From: a bacterium (Candidatus Gribaldobacteria) CG10_big_fil_rev_8_21_14_0_10_37_21
GTDB taxonomy: Bacteria; Patescibacteriota; Minisyncoccia; Minisyncoccales; CG1-02-41-26
Reading direction: 5' to 3'
Length of the DNA stretch: 17,315 nucleotides
Assembly: GCA_002773495.1 (NCBI GenBank)
Contig: PFAX01000030.1
Coordinates: forward strand, 1-17,315
The notes under the pieces: generated by a model
Told to the model about the DNA's origin: nothing
The model's database searches: none
What the model saw: the letters and a program-made list of their open reading frames with translations, nothing else
Shown: positions 1 to 6,635 of the stretch, piece by piece
How the letters are laid out: each line of letters begins with the position of its first letter
Position numbering within the stretch: the stretch's first letter is position 1
Position numbers and translations under genes: made by a program

Positions 1-1206
1 TCCTCCGTTTGCTAAAATAACATTGTCTGCAGAGTACCAATTCAAGCCAGCGGCTGACCCATTTGAATCAAGAAGTAAATAGCCATTTGTGTCAGAGGAC
101 TTAATACTTGATTGGCCAGCCACCCTATTAAGTAAAACCGTAGGCAGGGCGGTTGAGGGAGCAGCCACATCTAATTTAGATGAGGGCGTGGTGTCACCAA
201 TGCCAACATTTGCGCCATTGTCCGTAATTATTGAGTCGCCAATTGTTGAAGCGGCGGTGAACTTGGCTATTCTGTTAATAATGCCAGGGCCAACTGTGCC
301 CCCAGAACCTGAATCGTCTACTTCGCAAACAACCGAGCCGTCTTGGTTAATAACTCGAATCGAAGAACCAGCCACACACCCAGCTGAAGCCACTCTTGTT
401 TGTACTGTTATTGGGTTAACATTAATAGTTAAATTGCCTCCCACGCCTCCGTCAGTTATGGTAACTCCAGTGCCAGCCGTAACAATTCTTTCATTAGTCA
501 AAGTGGCATCTGAAGAGATAGTAAGGTAGGTTGCGTTAGTTGGAGCGCCAACAACTTGATCCCAGGCGGTTTTACAATCACCATCAAAACAAATACCCAA
601 TTTATCAGCGTTACTGCCATTATCAAGCAAGCCAAAATACATTTGGCCAGCACTTTGGCCACTATTTAAATAAAGCCCTTTAGCATATAAATTGCCCCCA
701 TTAGCCAAGGACCCGTTAATTAAAAAGGAATCCCTGGCACAATAAGCCCCGTAGGTTGCTGTTAATGCCGGGCGACTGACCCTTACACCGCCAACAGATC
801 CACCACAACCCCCCGTCGCGCCGTCTTGCATCGGATAAACAACAAAACCTTCTGAAATCCAACCATAAGAACAAGCGTTAGCACCGTTTTTAAAAGCGTC
901 AACAATTTCTGAGTAATACGCCAACCGGGCACCTTGCGCTTCGCAGGCTGCTTTTGCTTGAGCAAATGTTTTATTATAAGTTCCGATATGAAACCAATTC
1001 CCTTCAGTAGCGTCAGCAGAACTTGCGTCAGGGTTTTTAATTTGCAAAACACCTGACTTAATCTGATAGCCATTACCCACATTCAAAGGCGCTGGAACAT
1101 TGCCAGCAGGTGGCGCTTGAGTCGGTTCTACCCAGGCCAATGCAAAACCTTTAATAATTAACAAAAGGGCCCCCAAGAGAGCCAAAACGAAAATTCTTTT
1201 TGGCAC
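1..1206 (-). CDS. Secreted surface protein with a Link domain (partial, C-terminus beyond left edge)
   Basis: An open frame of 402 codons runs from a GTG at 1206 to the left edge without a stop. GTG is chosen because the nearby ATG at 1208 is out of frame and meets a stop within 20 codons; the next in-frame stop upstream is at 1240-1242. Residues 1-25 form a signal peptide or membrane anchor (MPKRIFVLALLGALLLIIKG). The following EPTQAPPAGNVPAPLN stretch is common in Patescibacteria surface proteins. Residues 70-156 match the Link fold: TFAQAKAACEAQGARLA, then C..GW, YP, CGG, GVR and Y.AYC, with the four canonical cysteines at 88, 112, 134 and 156. C206 and C211 with W215 form a C..G.CKTAW motif. 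Residues 306-347 (INRIAKF, then NVGIGDTTPSSKLDV) resemble tail-fibre-like repeats. In animals Link domains bind hyaluronan; a carbohydrate-binding adhesin is inferred here. No SD is visible. Confidence 0.82.
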   Translation of the reverse strand, partial: MPKRIFVLALLGALLLIIKGFALAWVEPTQAPPAGNVPAPLNVGNGYQIKSGVLQIKNPDASSADATEGNWFHIGTYNKTFAQAKAACEAQGARLAYYSEIVDAFKNGANACSYGWISEGFVVYPMQDGATGGCGGSVGGVRVSRPALTATYGAYCARDSFLINGSLANGGNLYAKGLYLNSGQSAGQMYFGLLDNGSNADKLGICFDGDCKTAWDQVVGAPTNATYLTISSDATLTNERIVTAGTGVTITDGGVGGNLTINVNPITVQTRVASAGCVAGSSIRVINQDGSVVCEVDDSGSGGTVGPGIINRIAKFTAASTIGDSIITDNGANVGIGDTTPSSKLDVAAPSTALPTVLLNRVAGQSSIKSSDTNGYLLLDSNGSAAGLNWYSADNVILANGG

Positions 1207-1342
1207 ATTACTTTTGTTTTGCCCAGTTAAACTTAAAATTTAAAATTATAAATTTAAAATTCCTAGAAAAAACATTTTTTATAAAATTTTAATTCTCTTT
1301 AAAAATTTTTTGTTTTCTCGCTTAATTCTTGATTCTTGATAC

Positions 1343-1924
1343 TTAATTTTTTTTAATGACTTCGTCTATCACTCCATACTTCTTGGCCTCCTCCGCTGAA
1401 AGATAAAAATCCCTGTCAGTGTCTTTTTCAACCGTTTTGAGGGGCTTGCCAGTGTGTTTGGCTAAAATTTGATTTAATTTAGCTTTCATTTTCAAAATTT
1501 GCTTAGCCCCTATTTCAATTTCACTCGCTTGCCCGCCAATATTGCCAGCCACTTGGTGCAAAAGAATTTCCGAATTGGGCAAGGCAAACCTTTTACCTTT
1601 TGCCCCAGCCGCCAATAAAACAGCGGCCATACTCGCTGCCATGCCAACGCAAATCGTTGAGATATCACAAGTAACAAAATTCATCGTATCATAAATCGCC
1701 AAGCCAGCTGTAACTGACCCCCCAGGAGAATTAACATATAGCTTAATGTCTCGTTTGGCGTCTTTGCTTGCTAACAATAAAATTTCAGCCATCACTAAGT
1801 TTGACAAATTATCATCAATGGGGCCAGCTAAAAAAATAATTCGCTCTTCTAAAAGCCGAGAAAAAATATCATAGGCCCTTTCACCTCTTTGTGATTTTTC
1901 AATTATTGTTGGTATTATTGGCAT
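1343..1924 (-). CDS. clpP: ATP-dependent Clp protease proteolytic subunit ClpP
   Basis: This is the 193-residue serine peptidase that assembles into a tetradecameric barrel and degrades proteins fed to it by a Clp ATPase in the cytoplasm. The length is normal for the family. The catalytic triad can be read as S98 (in GMAASMA), H123 (in LLHQVAG) and D172 (in DTDRDFYLS). The NSPGGSV oxyanion segment at 65-71 is intact, as is the N-terminal ERAYDIFSRLLEERIIFL segment. No ClpX gene is seen nearby. It lies on the same strand and about 0.85 kb downstream of tig, separated by the hicBA remnant and a small membrane protein gene. The upstream leader is A/T-rich without an SD. Confidence 0.97.
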   Translation of the reverse strand: MPIIPTIIEKSQRGERAYDIFSRLLEERIIFLAGPIDDNLSNLVMAEILLLASKDAKRDIKLYVNSPGGSVTAGLAIYDTMNFVTCDISTICVGMAASMAAVLLAAGAKGKRFALPNSEILLHQVAGNIGGQASEIEIGAKQILKMKAKLNQILAKHTGKPLKTVEKDTDRDFYLSAEEAKKYGVIDEVIKKN

Positions 1925-1938
1925 ATCATAAATAATTT

Positions 1939-1961
1939 TTAATTTTTATTCAATTTTTAAT
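1939..1961. repeat. AT-rich 23-bp repeat, copy 1 (inverted relative to 5073-5095)
   Basis: These 23 bases are the exact reverse complement of 5073-5095. Both copies sit in an intergenic gap next to one of the two related small membrane protein genes. Low complexity reduces the weight of the match. Confidence 0.5.
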
Positions 1962-1983
1962 GGCTTAATTTCTAAACGAAAAA

Positions 1984-2214
1984 CTATTTTTCTAATCCTT
2001 CATATCTCAAACAATCTTTATAAAACTTATCTTTAAGTTCCATTCTACCATTTTGTGTATAAGATGAGGCGTCGGTAGATGCCATAGATGAATTAAACGC
2101 TGAATCATTGCAACGAATCCTAATTTGGCTTGGTCGCCATTCGTACCAATAAAACACTCCGCCTAACACGGCTAAAACAATAATAAGTAGAATAATCCTA
2201 AACCAATTTTTCAT
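1984..2214 (-). CDS. Small single-helix membrane protein, paralogue of the 4870-5064 gene
   Basis: A 76-residue protein with one membrane segment (about residues 5-24) followed by FYWYEWRPSQIR, a short polar region with two cysteines, and the ending CLRYEGLEK. The 64-residue protein at 4870-5064 has the same layout: hydrophobic helix, FYWYEWRPNEIR, cysteine, then CLRFKGLEK at the end. Shared features are the WYEWRP juxtamembrane motif, a cysteine five to six residues after it, and a C-terminal CLR-aromatic-GLEK. The cysteines would lie outside the membrane if the N-terminus is cytoplasmic, so a disulfide is possible. The function is unknown. The start lies 4 bases after the reconstructed hicA stop, suggesting co-transcription. 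No SD is visible. Confidence 0.75.
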   Translation of the reverse strand: MKNWFRIILLIIVLAVLGGVFYWYEWRPSQIRIRCNDSAFNSSMASTDASSYTQNGRMELKDKFYKDCLRYEGLEK

Positions 2215-2218
2215 ATTT

Positions 2219-2420
2219 TTAACACTTGCACCCGAATAAACGAAATTGTTTTAGAACGCCCCTGACTAAATTGCTATCTAGATTGTTGATGTTTGGAAAC
2301 TGTGGTAATGAACTTCCCTGTTTTTGTTTTTACTTTTGTATGCTTGCCACCTTCAAAAATCACAAAGCCACACTTGCTTGCTAAATTCACTAATTCACGC
2401 CAAGTCAAATCGTTTGTCAT
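2219..2420 (-). pseudogene. hicA: HicA-type toxin with an apparent frameshift
   Basis: The ATG at 2420 overlaps the TGA stop of the upstream hicB-like gene (ATGA), the usual coupling in such pairs. The first frame gives a 48-residue HicA-like N-terminus: MTNDLTWRELVNLASKCGFV, then GGKHTKVKTKTGKFITTVSKH, with the conserved histidine at 27, before a TAG at about 2276. Directly after, the next frame continues as NNLDSNLVRGVLKQFRLFGC and ends at TAA 2219-2221; this matches the usual C-terminal helix of HicA. Removing one base near 2286-2292 would join the two into a 60-70 residue protein of normal HicA length. HicA proteins are small dsRBD-fold mRNA interferases. The break could be a real mutation, an assembly error or recoding. 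No other source for the second-frame similarity is apparent. Confidence 0.65.
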
Positions 2421-2755
2421 ACGCAAGCATACTCTTTGTTTATAGAAAACTGCACCGATCCTTTGAACTCTAATCTTGGAAACTCGTTAAGCTCCTGCGC
2501 CAAAGACAAGGGCGGCATGTATTGAGGCATTGATGAGCTATATTGCTCCGGGATTTCTAAAATTGTTTGGACGCAATCATTTACCTGCGCTATTAACTCT
2601 GAGAAACTACTTGCTTGTGTAAAACCGCCACGGCAAATTTCAGGACCAATAATCTCAGCCATATAGCCATTTTGTGTTTTTCGCACCAAAACACTTATCC
2701 TTCCGGGAAATTTTTTCCTTAGTGCTAAAATTATTTTTGTATCTTTTTTTACCAT
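2417..2755 (-). CDS. hicB: HicB-like antitoxin
   Basis: A 112-residue protein with a HicB-type partial RNase H fold in its first 70 residues: RISVLVRKTQNGYMAEIIGPE, then GGFTQASSFSELIAQVNDCV, which parallels the 'GCxTQGxTxxEAxxNxxDAI' core of HicB. The rest (residues 71-112) has no recognised DNA-binding domain. Its stop overlaps the hicA start by four bases. HicB proteins neutralise HicA and often repress their own promoter. The gene order is antitoxin first, as in the second pair at 13780-14291, but the two HicB proteins are not close to each other. If the downstream hicA is dead, this is an orphan antitoxin. The assignment rests on the domain pattern and the partner. Confidence 0.68.
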   Translation of the reverse strand: MVKKDTKIILALRKKFPGRISVLVRKTQNGYMAEIIGPEICRGGFTQASSFSELIAQVNDCVQTILEIPEQYSSSMPQYMPPLSLAQELNEFPRLEFKGSVQFSINKEYACV

Positions 2756-2766
2756 ATATTTTTTAA

Positions 2767-4008
2767 TTATGTGTTATAAAAATTTTCTAAAAATTGAAAG
2801 GTTTTTTCTTCTATCATCCTTTCTTTATAATACTCTTTAAACTTGTCAAGGTCAATTTCTTTGATTTTATCTTGGGGATAATTTGTTAAATACTTGTTAA
2901 CTTCTCTTGCCAGCTCTTCATCAAAAACAGAAATTGACTTTTCTTTAGCTATCTGCCCTAAACAAAGTGCTTTTTTTGCTCTATCTTTGGCTTCTGTTGA
3001 AAATTTTGTTTTCAACTCCTCTTTTTCCTCTAAAAAAAACTCTTTCTTCTTAGCATGCTCTTCGTGCTGAATCATTCTTTCAATTTCACTTTTTAAAATA
3101 ATTTCTGGTATTTCAAAATCAACCTCTTGAGCGATCTTAGCTAAAATTTCATCTCGCCATTTAATTTTTGAAGCAATTTCTTTTTCTTGGGTTATCCCTT
3201 CTTTTATCTTATTTTTTAAATCAAGTAAATCTTTAAAATCACCCAGCCCTTTGGCAAAATCATCGTTTAATGGGGGTAAAACCATTTCTTTAACTTTTTT
3301 CATCTTAACTTGAAACTCAACTTTCTTAGAAGCTAAGCTTTTATTAGCAAAGTCAGCTGGAAAAACGCTTTCAAATTTCTTTTCTTCCTCTGCTTTCATT
3401 TTGAGTAAATTGTCTTCAAAACCCTTAACTAACTTGCCTTTTCCTAAGATAAATTTATCTTTAAAAAGTTTATTATTTTCTATTTGAGGGCTTTGATATT
3501 CTACTTCAATAAAATCCCCCAAACAGGCCTCCCGAGATAAATCTTTAAAATCAGCTCTTGATATTAAGACCCAATTCAGGGCATCTTCAACTTCTTTTTC
3601 TTCAACTAGTACAATTTCTTTTTTAATTTGCTTGGCAAGGCCATCTAAGTCGGGCAATTTAATCTCTGGCAAAACAAAAACTTTAATTCTAAAACAAAAA
3701 GGGTTGTTCTGGGCTAACTTTAAAACAGCTATTTCAGGGGCCATAATTGGCTCTAATTGGTTGTTTTTTAAAATTTCAGGGTATTTGTCTTTTATGGCTA
3801 AGTTGGCGGCTGAAAACAAAACATCCTCTTTGCCGGCTTTCTCTTCAATAACTTTCTTAGGGGCTTTACCAGGCCTAAACCCATCAATTTTTAAACCAAC
3901 ATTTAAGTTTTCAATCGCCTCGGCCCTGTAATAATCAAAATCCTCCCAAGGCATTTCCCCTGTTATTTCAATTTCACCCTTCTCCAATTTTTTAACTTCT
4001 GTTTTCAT
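2767..4008 (-). CDS. tig: Trigger factor, ribosome-associated chaperone and peptidyl-prolyl isomerase
   Basis: A 413-residue protein that binds the ribosome exit tunnel and shields nascent chains. The ribosome-binding signature GFRPGKAPKK is at residues 43-52 in the N-terminal domain. The middle FKBP-like PPIase domain is visible around FILGKGKLVKGFEDNLLKMK and continues to the MVLPPLNDDFAKGLG junction. The C-terminal helical chaperone arms follow, including FEIPEIILKSEIERMI. The length is slightly below the common 430-450 residues. It starts only three bases after the stop of the AbiEii-type toxin gene, so the two are probably co-transcribed. No SD is visible. Clustering with clpP is common in bacteria. 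Confidence 0.95.
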   Translation of the reverse strand: MKTEVKKLEKGEIEITGEMPWEDFDYYRAEAIENLNVGLKIDGFRPGKAPKKVIEEKAGKEDVLFSAANLAIKDKYPEILKNNQLEPIMAPEIAVLKLAQNNPFCFRIKVFVLPEIKLPDLDGLAKQIKKEIVLVEEKEVEDALNWVLISRADFKDLSREACLGDFIEVEYQSPQIENNKLFKDKFILGKGKLVKGFEDNLLKMKAEEEKKFESVFPADFANKSLASKKVEFQVKMKKVKEMVLPPLNDDFAKGLGDFKDLLDLKNKIKEGITQEKEIASKIKWRDEILAKIAQEVDFEIPEIILKSEIERMIQHEEHAKKKEFFLEEKEELKTKFSTEAKDRAKKALCLGQIAKEKSISVFDEELAREVNKYLTNYPQDKIKEIDLDKFKEYYKERMIEEKTFQFLENFYNT

Positions 4009-4011
4009 AGT

Positions 4012-4609
4012 TTAGATTTTAGAAAAAAATTGTTTCGCAACATGTTTAGTTTCTATTGTAAAAAACTTTTTTACATCTTTCCACTCAACCACTTTTAGCA
4101 TATCCGGCATTTTTGTTTGGTCTGCTTCCTCAAAAAAAGTCAAACTTCTGAAAATATGGATAGCATTTTTTTGAAGTACCTTGAATTTTTTATCATAAAA
4201 CGTCAATACTTCTTCTAGGGATGCAGTTTTTTCTTCATGAATAACAAAATATAGATCAATAAAATCGCGCTTTATCCCCCTGCCAGCAATAGCCGCTATT
4301 TTCATCGCTGCTATGTCCTCAATATTTGCCAGGGGAACCTCTAAAAAACTTGTTGTTTTAGCTATTAAAAAGTATATTTTTTTCTCCTCTATCTTTAGCA
4401 AAGTCAGGTATTTTTTGCTCTAGCTTTCCACCCAAAGTAGCAGAATCGAATGTTTTTGTTGTGAAAAAATCAAGATCAACCGAAATCCGATGACCTATTT
4501 GCAAAGCCAAAGCAGTGCCCCCGGCTAAATAGGCATCCCTTAACGATCCGCTCCTGCCTATTGAAGCCAATGACTTTTTTGCATTTCTCGGAAGGGCTTG
4601 TTCAAACAT
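4012..4609 (-). pseudogene. AbiEii-type nucleotidyltransferase toxin, split by a frameshift in an A7 tract
   Basis: Two overlapping frames together make one AbiEii/AbiGii-family protein. The first (4358-4609) contains the catalytic motif YLAGGTALALQIGHRISVD, with G30-G31-T32, H40-R41, S43, D45 and D47, and then goes out of frame. The second (4012-4401) contains the family's middle and C-terminus: IEDIAAMKIAAIAGRG, then KRDFIDLYFVIHE, and FRSLTFFEEAD. The junction lies in a run of seven A on the coding strand (4377-4383). Reading it as six A gives a continuous protein of about 195-200 residues, a normal size. Such nucleotidyltransferases act as toxins of type IV toxin-antitoxin and abortive-infection modules, some by modifying tRNA. 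A sequencing error, a true mutation or polymerase slippage on A7 would each explain the break. Confidence 0.72.
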
Positions 4610-4854
4610 AAAATTTTATTCTTTGAAATGTTAAAATACATTGCCCAAAAGTTTGCGACCTTTGGAGTAAGTTGCCTTGATTTGGTTAAAACTTGCACTA
4701 AAGAATTTACCTGATAATTATGCAAAAGCCACCTAACCGCCTCTAAATTGCCAAATTCTAAAACCTTAGCAATAATATATGCCTTGTGCTTTTCTTTATC
4801 AACCGTCTTAAAGTCAGTATCCCAAAAATATTGTTCCAAAAACCTTGGCAACAT
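4558..4854 (-). CDS. Small partner of the AbiEii-type toxin (DUF6922-like)
   Basis: A 98-residue protein beginning MLPRFLEQYFWDTDF, followed by EAVRWLLHNYQVN and LTPKVANFWAMYFNISK. This pattern resembles small proteins encoded just upstream of AbiEii-type nucleotidyltransferases in CPR and Bacteroidetes genomes (DUF6922-like; assigned from memory of the pattern). Its end overlaps the toxin start by 52 bases, indicating translational coupling. An antitoxin or regulatory role is inferred from position only; no classical AbiEi wing-helix is evident, though the segment around VLTKSRQLTPKVANFW could be helical and DNA-binding. The upstream leader is AT-rich and lacks an SD. Confidence 0.6.
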   Translation of the reverse strand: MLPRFLEQYFWDTDFKTVDKEKHKAYIIAKVLEFGNLEAVRWLLHNYQVNSLVQVLTKSRQLTPKVANFWAMYFNISKNKILCLNKPFREMQKSHWLQ

Positions 4855-4869
4855 ATAAATAAATTGAAA

Positions 4870-5064
4870 CTATTTTTCTAATCCTTTAAATCGTAAACAT
4901 CCAAAATAAGCGGTTTCGTAGCTAACATCGCCCCAGCTTTCTGTAACTCTAGCACTTCTTTCACAGCTTTTTCTAATCTCATTTGGCCGCCACTCATACC
5001 AATAAAACAAACCCGCGCCTATCAACAAAACCCCCGCAAGCAAAACTATTATTGTTGCTTTCAT
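4870..5064 (-). CDS. Small single-helix membrane protein, paralogue of the 1984-2214 gene
   Basis: A 64-residue protein: membrane helix at about residues 4-22 (TIIVLLAGVLLIGAGLF), then YWYEWRPNEIRKSC, a short polar stretch, and CLRFKGLEK at the end. It is a clear paralogue of the 76-residue protein at 1984-2214, sharing the WYEWRP motif, the following cysteine and the CLR..GLEK terminus, but with a shorter central region. No function can be assigned. It lies just upstream of the DUF6922/AbiEii pair on the same strand, with a 15-base gap. No SD is seen. Confidence 0.72.
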   Translation of the reverse strand: MKATIIVLLAGVLLIGAGLFYWYEWRPNEIRKSCERSARVTESWGDVSYETAYFGCLRFKGLEK

Positions 5065-5072
5065 AATTAAAA

Positions 5073-5095
5073 ATTAAAAATTGAATAAAAATTAA
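5073..5095. repeat. AT-rich 23-bp repeat, copy 2
   Basis: Exact reverse complement of 1939-1961, inside a longer AT-rich run of near-tandem ATTAAAAATT units just upstream of the small membrane protein gene at 4870-5064. Confidence 0.5.
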
Positions 5096-5113
5096 GAATT
5101 AAAAATTAAAAAT

Positions 5114-5239
5114 TTATTCGCTTTTAAATTTCTCAACGGCTTGGGTGATGATTTCTTTGGCTTTGTCAGCGGTATCCCAGCCAGTTATTTTAACAAATTT
5201 ATTGGGTTCTAAAAGCTTATATGTTTCAAAAAAATTTTG
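5114..5239 (-). pseudogene. Truncated ppa 3' end (inorganic pyrophosphatase C-terminus)
   Basis: Read on the minus strand, this stretch encodes 41 residues plus a stop: QNFFETYKLLEPNKFVKITG, then WDTADKAKEIITQAVEKFKSE. It equals the C-terminus of the intact ppa at 6089-6619 except for its last dozen residues (ITQAVEKFKSE here, IKRSVEKYKNK there). At the DNA level 5148-5239 matches 6123-6214 with two mismatches over 92 bases, and the match stops abruptly at both ends. There is no start codon, so it is a remnant. Just upstream lies a REP-like hairpin and an unrelated gene. Confidence 0.85.
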
Positions 5240-5243
5240 TAGT

Positions 5244-5286
5244 GGGTGGTGTCAGAATAGTGTCAGACACGGGGCTGACACCACCC
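5244..5286. repeat. REP-like nested hairpin
   Basis: Perfect 12-bp inverted arms (gggtggtgtcag at 5244-5255, ctgacaccaccc at 5275-5286) enclose a 19-base loop that contains a second perfect palindrome, gtgtcagacac, at 5260-5270. It begins five bases from the end of the truncated ppa fragment. The GTGTCAGACAC core resembles the palindromes dispersed by REP-associated transposases. No such transposase is in this window, and no T-tract on either side suggests a terminator. Confidence 0.7.
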
Positions 5287-5318
5287 GTCTTAATAATTTT
5301 GTCCTTTCAACTTCTGTG

Positions 5319-6023
5319 CTATTTTTTCTCTTTTTGGTACTCGCCTTTATTAAAGCAATACTTTGATTCTCTTTTAAGCCCCGCAATAATATCCGATATA
5401 TTGTATCCGTCTACCTTACCAAAACGGTCTTCTAGAACGCCCCTGATAGTCATTCCTATGTTCTCCATATATTCGTTCTGTTCTCTGCTTTCTGGGGATC
5501 CAACGGCATAGTCAAAAATCATGTTTAGTTTCTCAGTCAAATTTTTAATATCCATGGATGTTTGTTCGTCTATCTTTTCTCCATCTTTTCCCTCTATTTT
5601 CTCGTCAAAATCCTCTCTATAATCCCCTGTTACCATCCAATGCCCTTCATAAGCGGAAAGGTCTACAAAATAAAATTTATATTTTCCTTTGTCAGACGTG
5701 CTATCAAACCGTTGCCCCTCTAACTCCTCTGCGGCTTTTGCAAGCAAAGCGGATGCTATTTGCTCTTTCTCTCCTTGCTTTTCTTTTCTGCTCCTATAAA
5801 AATCTTCATCAAACTCCTTTAATTCGTCTTGAATTTTTTTTGCTTCCTTTGAGTCAGGGTCTTTTTCAAGGAGCGCCTTCGTCTTTTTCTCTTGATCATT
5901 TATGTCTCTGAACTTTTGCCATCTTGACAAAAGCGCTTCTTTGTTTTTTTCGACTATAGATCCTGGAAATTCATCTTTATCAATTGAAGGGCGCTCTAAA
6001 GGATCTCTGCTTTCAATGCTCAT
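5319..6023 (-). CDS. Unrecognised charged protein between two ppa 3' ends
   Basis: A 234-residue, highly charged protein with no signal peptide or membrane segment. Residues 25-100 are rich in Lys, Glu and Asp and probably form a helical coiled coil (EKKTKALLEKDPDSKEAKKI). A more globular part follows, with YKFYFVDLSAYEGHWMVTGD and later NIGMTIRGVLEDRFGKVDGY and ISDIIAGLKRESKYCFN. No family is recognised. It starts at ATG 6023, about 65 bases downstream of the intact ppa stop. It lies wholly inside the segment bounded by the 92-bp ppa direct repeats, so it was probably brought in with that rearrangement. No SD is visible. Confidence 0.65.
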   Translation of the reverse strand: MSIESRDPLERPSIDKDEFPGSIVEKNKEALLSRWQKFRDINDQEKKTKALLEKDPDSKEAKKIQDELKEFDEDFYRSRKEKQGEKEQIASALLAKAAEELEGQRFDSTSDKGKYKFYFVDLSAYEGHWMVTGDYREDFDEKIEGKDGEKIDEQTSMDIKNLTEKLNMIFDYAVGSPESREQNEYMENIGMTIRGVLEDRFGKVDGYNISDIIAGLKRESKYCFNKGEYQKEKK

Positions 6024-6088
6024 ATTGTTTTAATTTAATAAAATGAAGAAACAAAATGATTATTTTTATTACTCCAACTTATTAAAAA

Positions 6089-6619
6089 TTATTTATTCTT
6101 ATATTTTTCAACCGACCTTTTTATGATTTCTTTGGCTTTGTCAGCGGTATCCCAGCCAGTTATTTTAACAAACTTATTGGGCTCTAAAAGCTTATATGTT
6201 TCAAAAAAATTTTGAAACTCCTTTTTTTGATGTTCAGGCAAATCTTCGACATTTTGGATTTCTTTAAATCTAGGATCTATCTTTTCAATCGGAACGGCAA
6301 TTATTTTATTATCTATGCCAGCTTCGTCTTCCATATAAATCATGCCAACTGGCCTTGATTTAACAACGCACCCTGGAAAGGTTGGCCTTGAAGCTAACAA
6401 AACAATATCTAAGGGGTCGCCGTCTTCTGATTTTGTTTGGGGCATAAAACCATACTCAAAAGGAAAGGTCTGAGGGCCATAAAGGGTCCTGTCTAAAAAA
6501 ATAGCCCCTATCCCTTCATCAATCTCGTATTTATTATTTGATCCCTTAGGTATTTCTACCACAACATTTATTTCTTCTGGGGGGTTCTTGCCACAAGAAA
6601 TATCTTTTAATAAATTCAT
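6089..6619 (-). CDS. ppa: Inorganic pyrophosphatase
   Basis: A soluble family I enzyme of 176 residues that hydrolyses pyrophosphate to two phosphates, driving biosynthesis forward. The metal-binding signature EDGDPLD is at residues 65-71, with D66, D68 and D71; the conserved E22, K26 and FPFEYGFMPQT segment are also present. A longer open frame reaches 6724, but the ATG at 6619 (MNLLKDISCG) gives the family's normal length and avoids overlapping the upstream dksA-like gene, which ends 16 bases earlier. The last 90 or so bases are duplicated at 5148-5239 (see the ppa remnant). Confidence 0.95.
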   Translation of the reverse strand: MNLLKDISCGKNPPEEINVVVEIPKGSNNKYEIDEGIGAIFLDRTLYGPQTFPFEYGFMPQTKSEDGDPLDIVLLASRPTFPGCVVKSRPVGMIYMEDEAGIDNKIIAVPIEKIDPRFKEIQNVEDLPEHQKKEFQNFFETYKLLEPNKFVKITGWDTADKAKEIIKRSVEKYKNK

Positions 6620-6635
6620 ATTTTTTAAATAGTTA

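Noticed and set aside
89..529. Plus-strand 146-codon open frame
   Set aside because: It lies opposite the continuous minus-strand surface protein and reads as its shadow; the composition is Thr/Pro/Val-rich and has no recognisable domain.
783..1082. Minus-strand 99-codon frame
   Set aside because: Out of frame with the surface protein that carries the Link domain pattern in the same bases; its peptide is not protein-like.
1240..1342. Possible regulatory element between clpP and the surface protein gene
   Set aside because: Only AT-rich low-complexity sequence; no hairpin with a T-tract or clear promoter pair could be defended.
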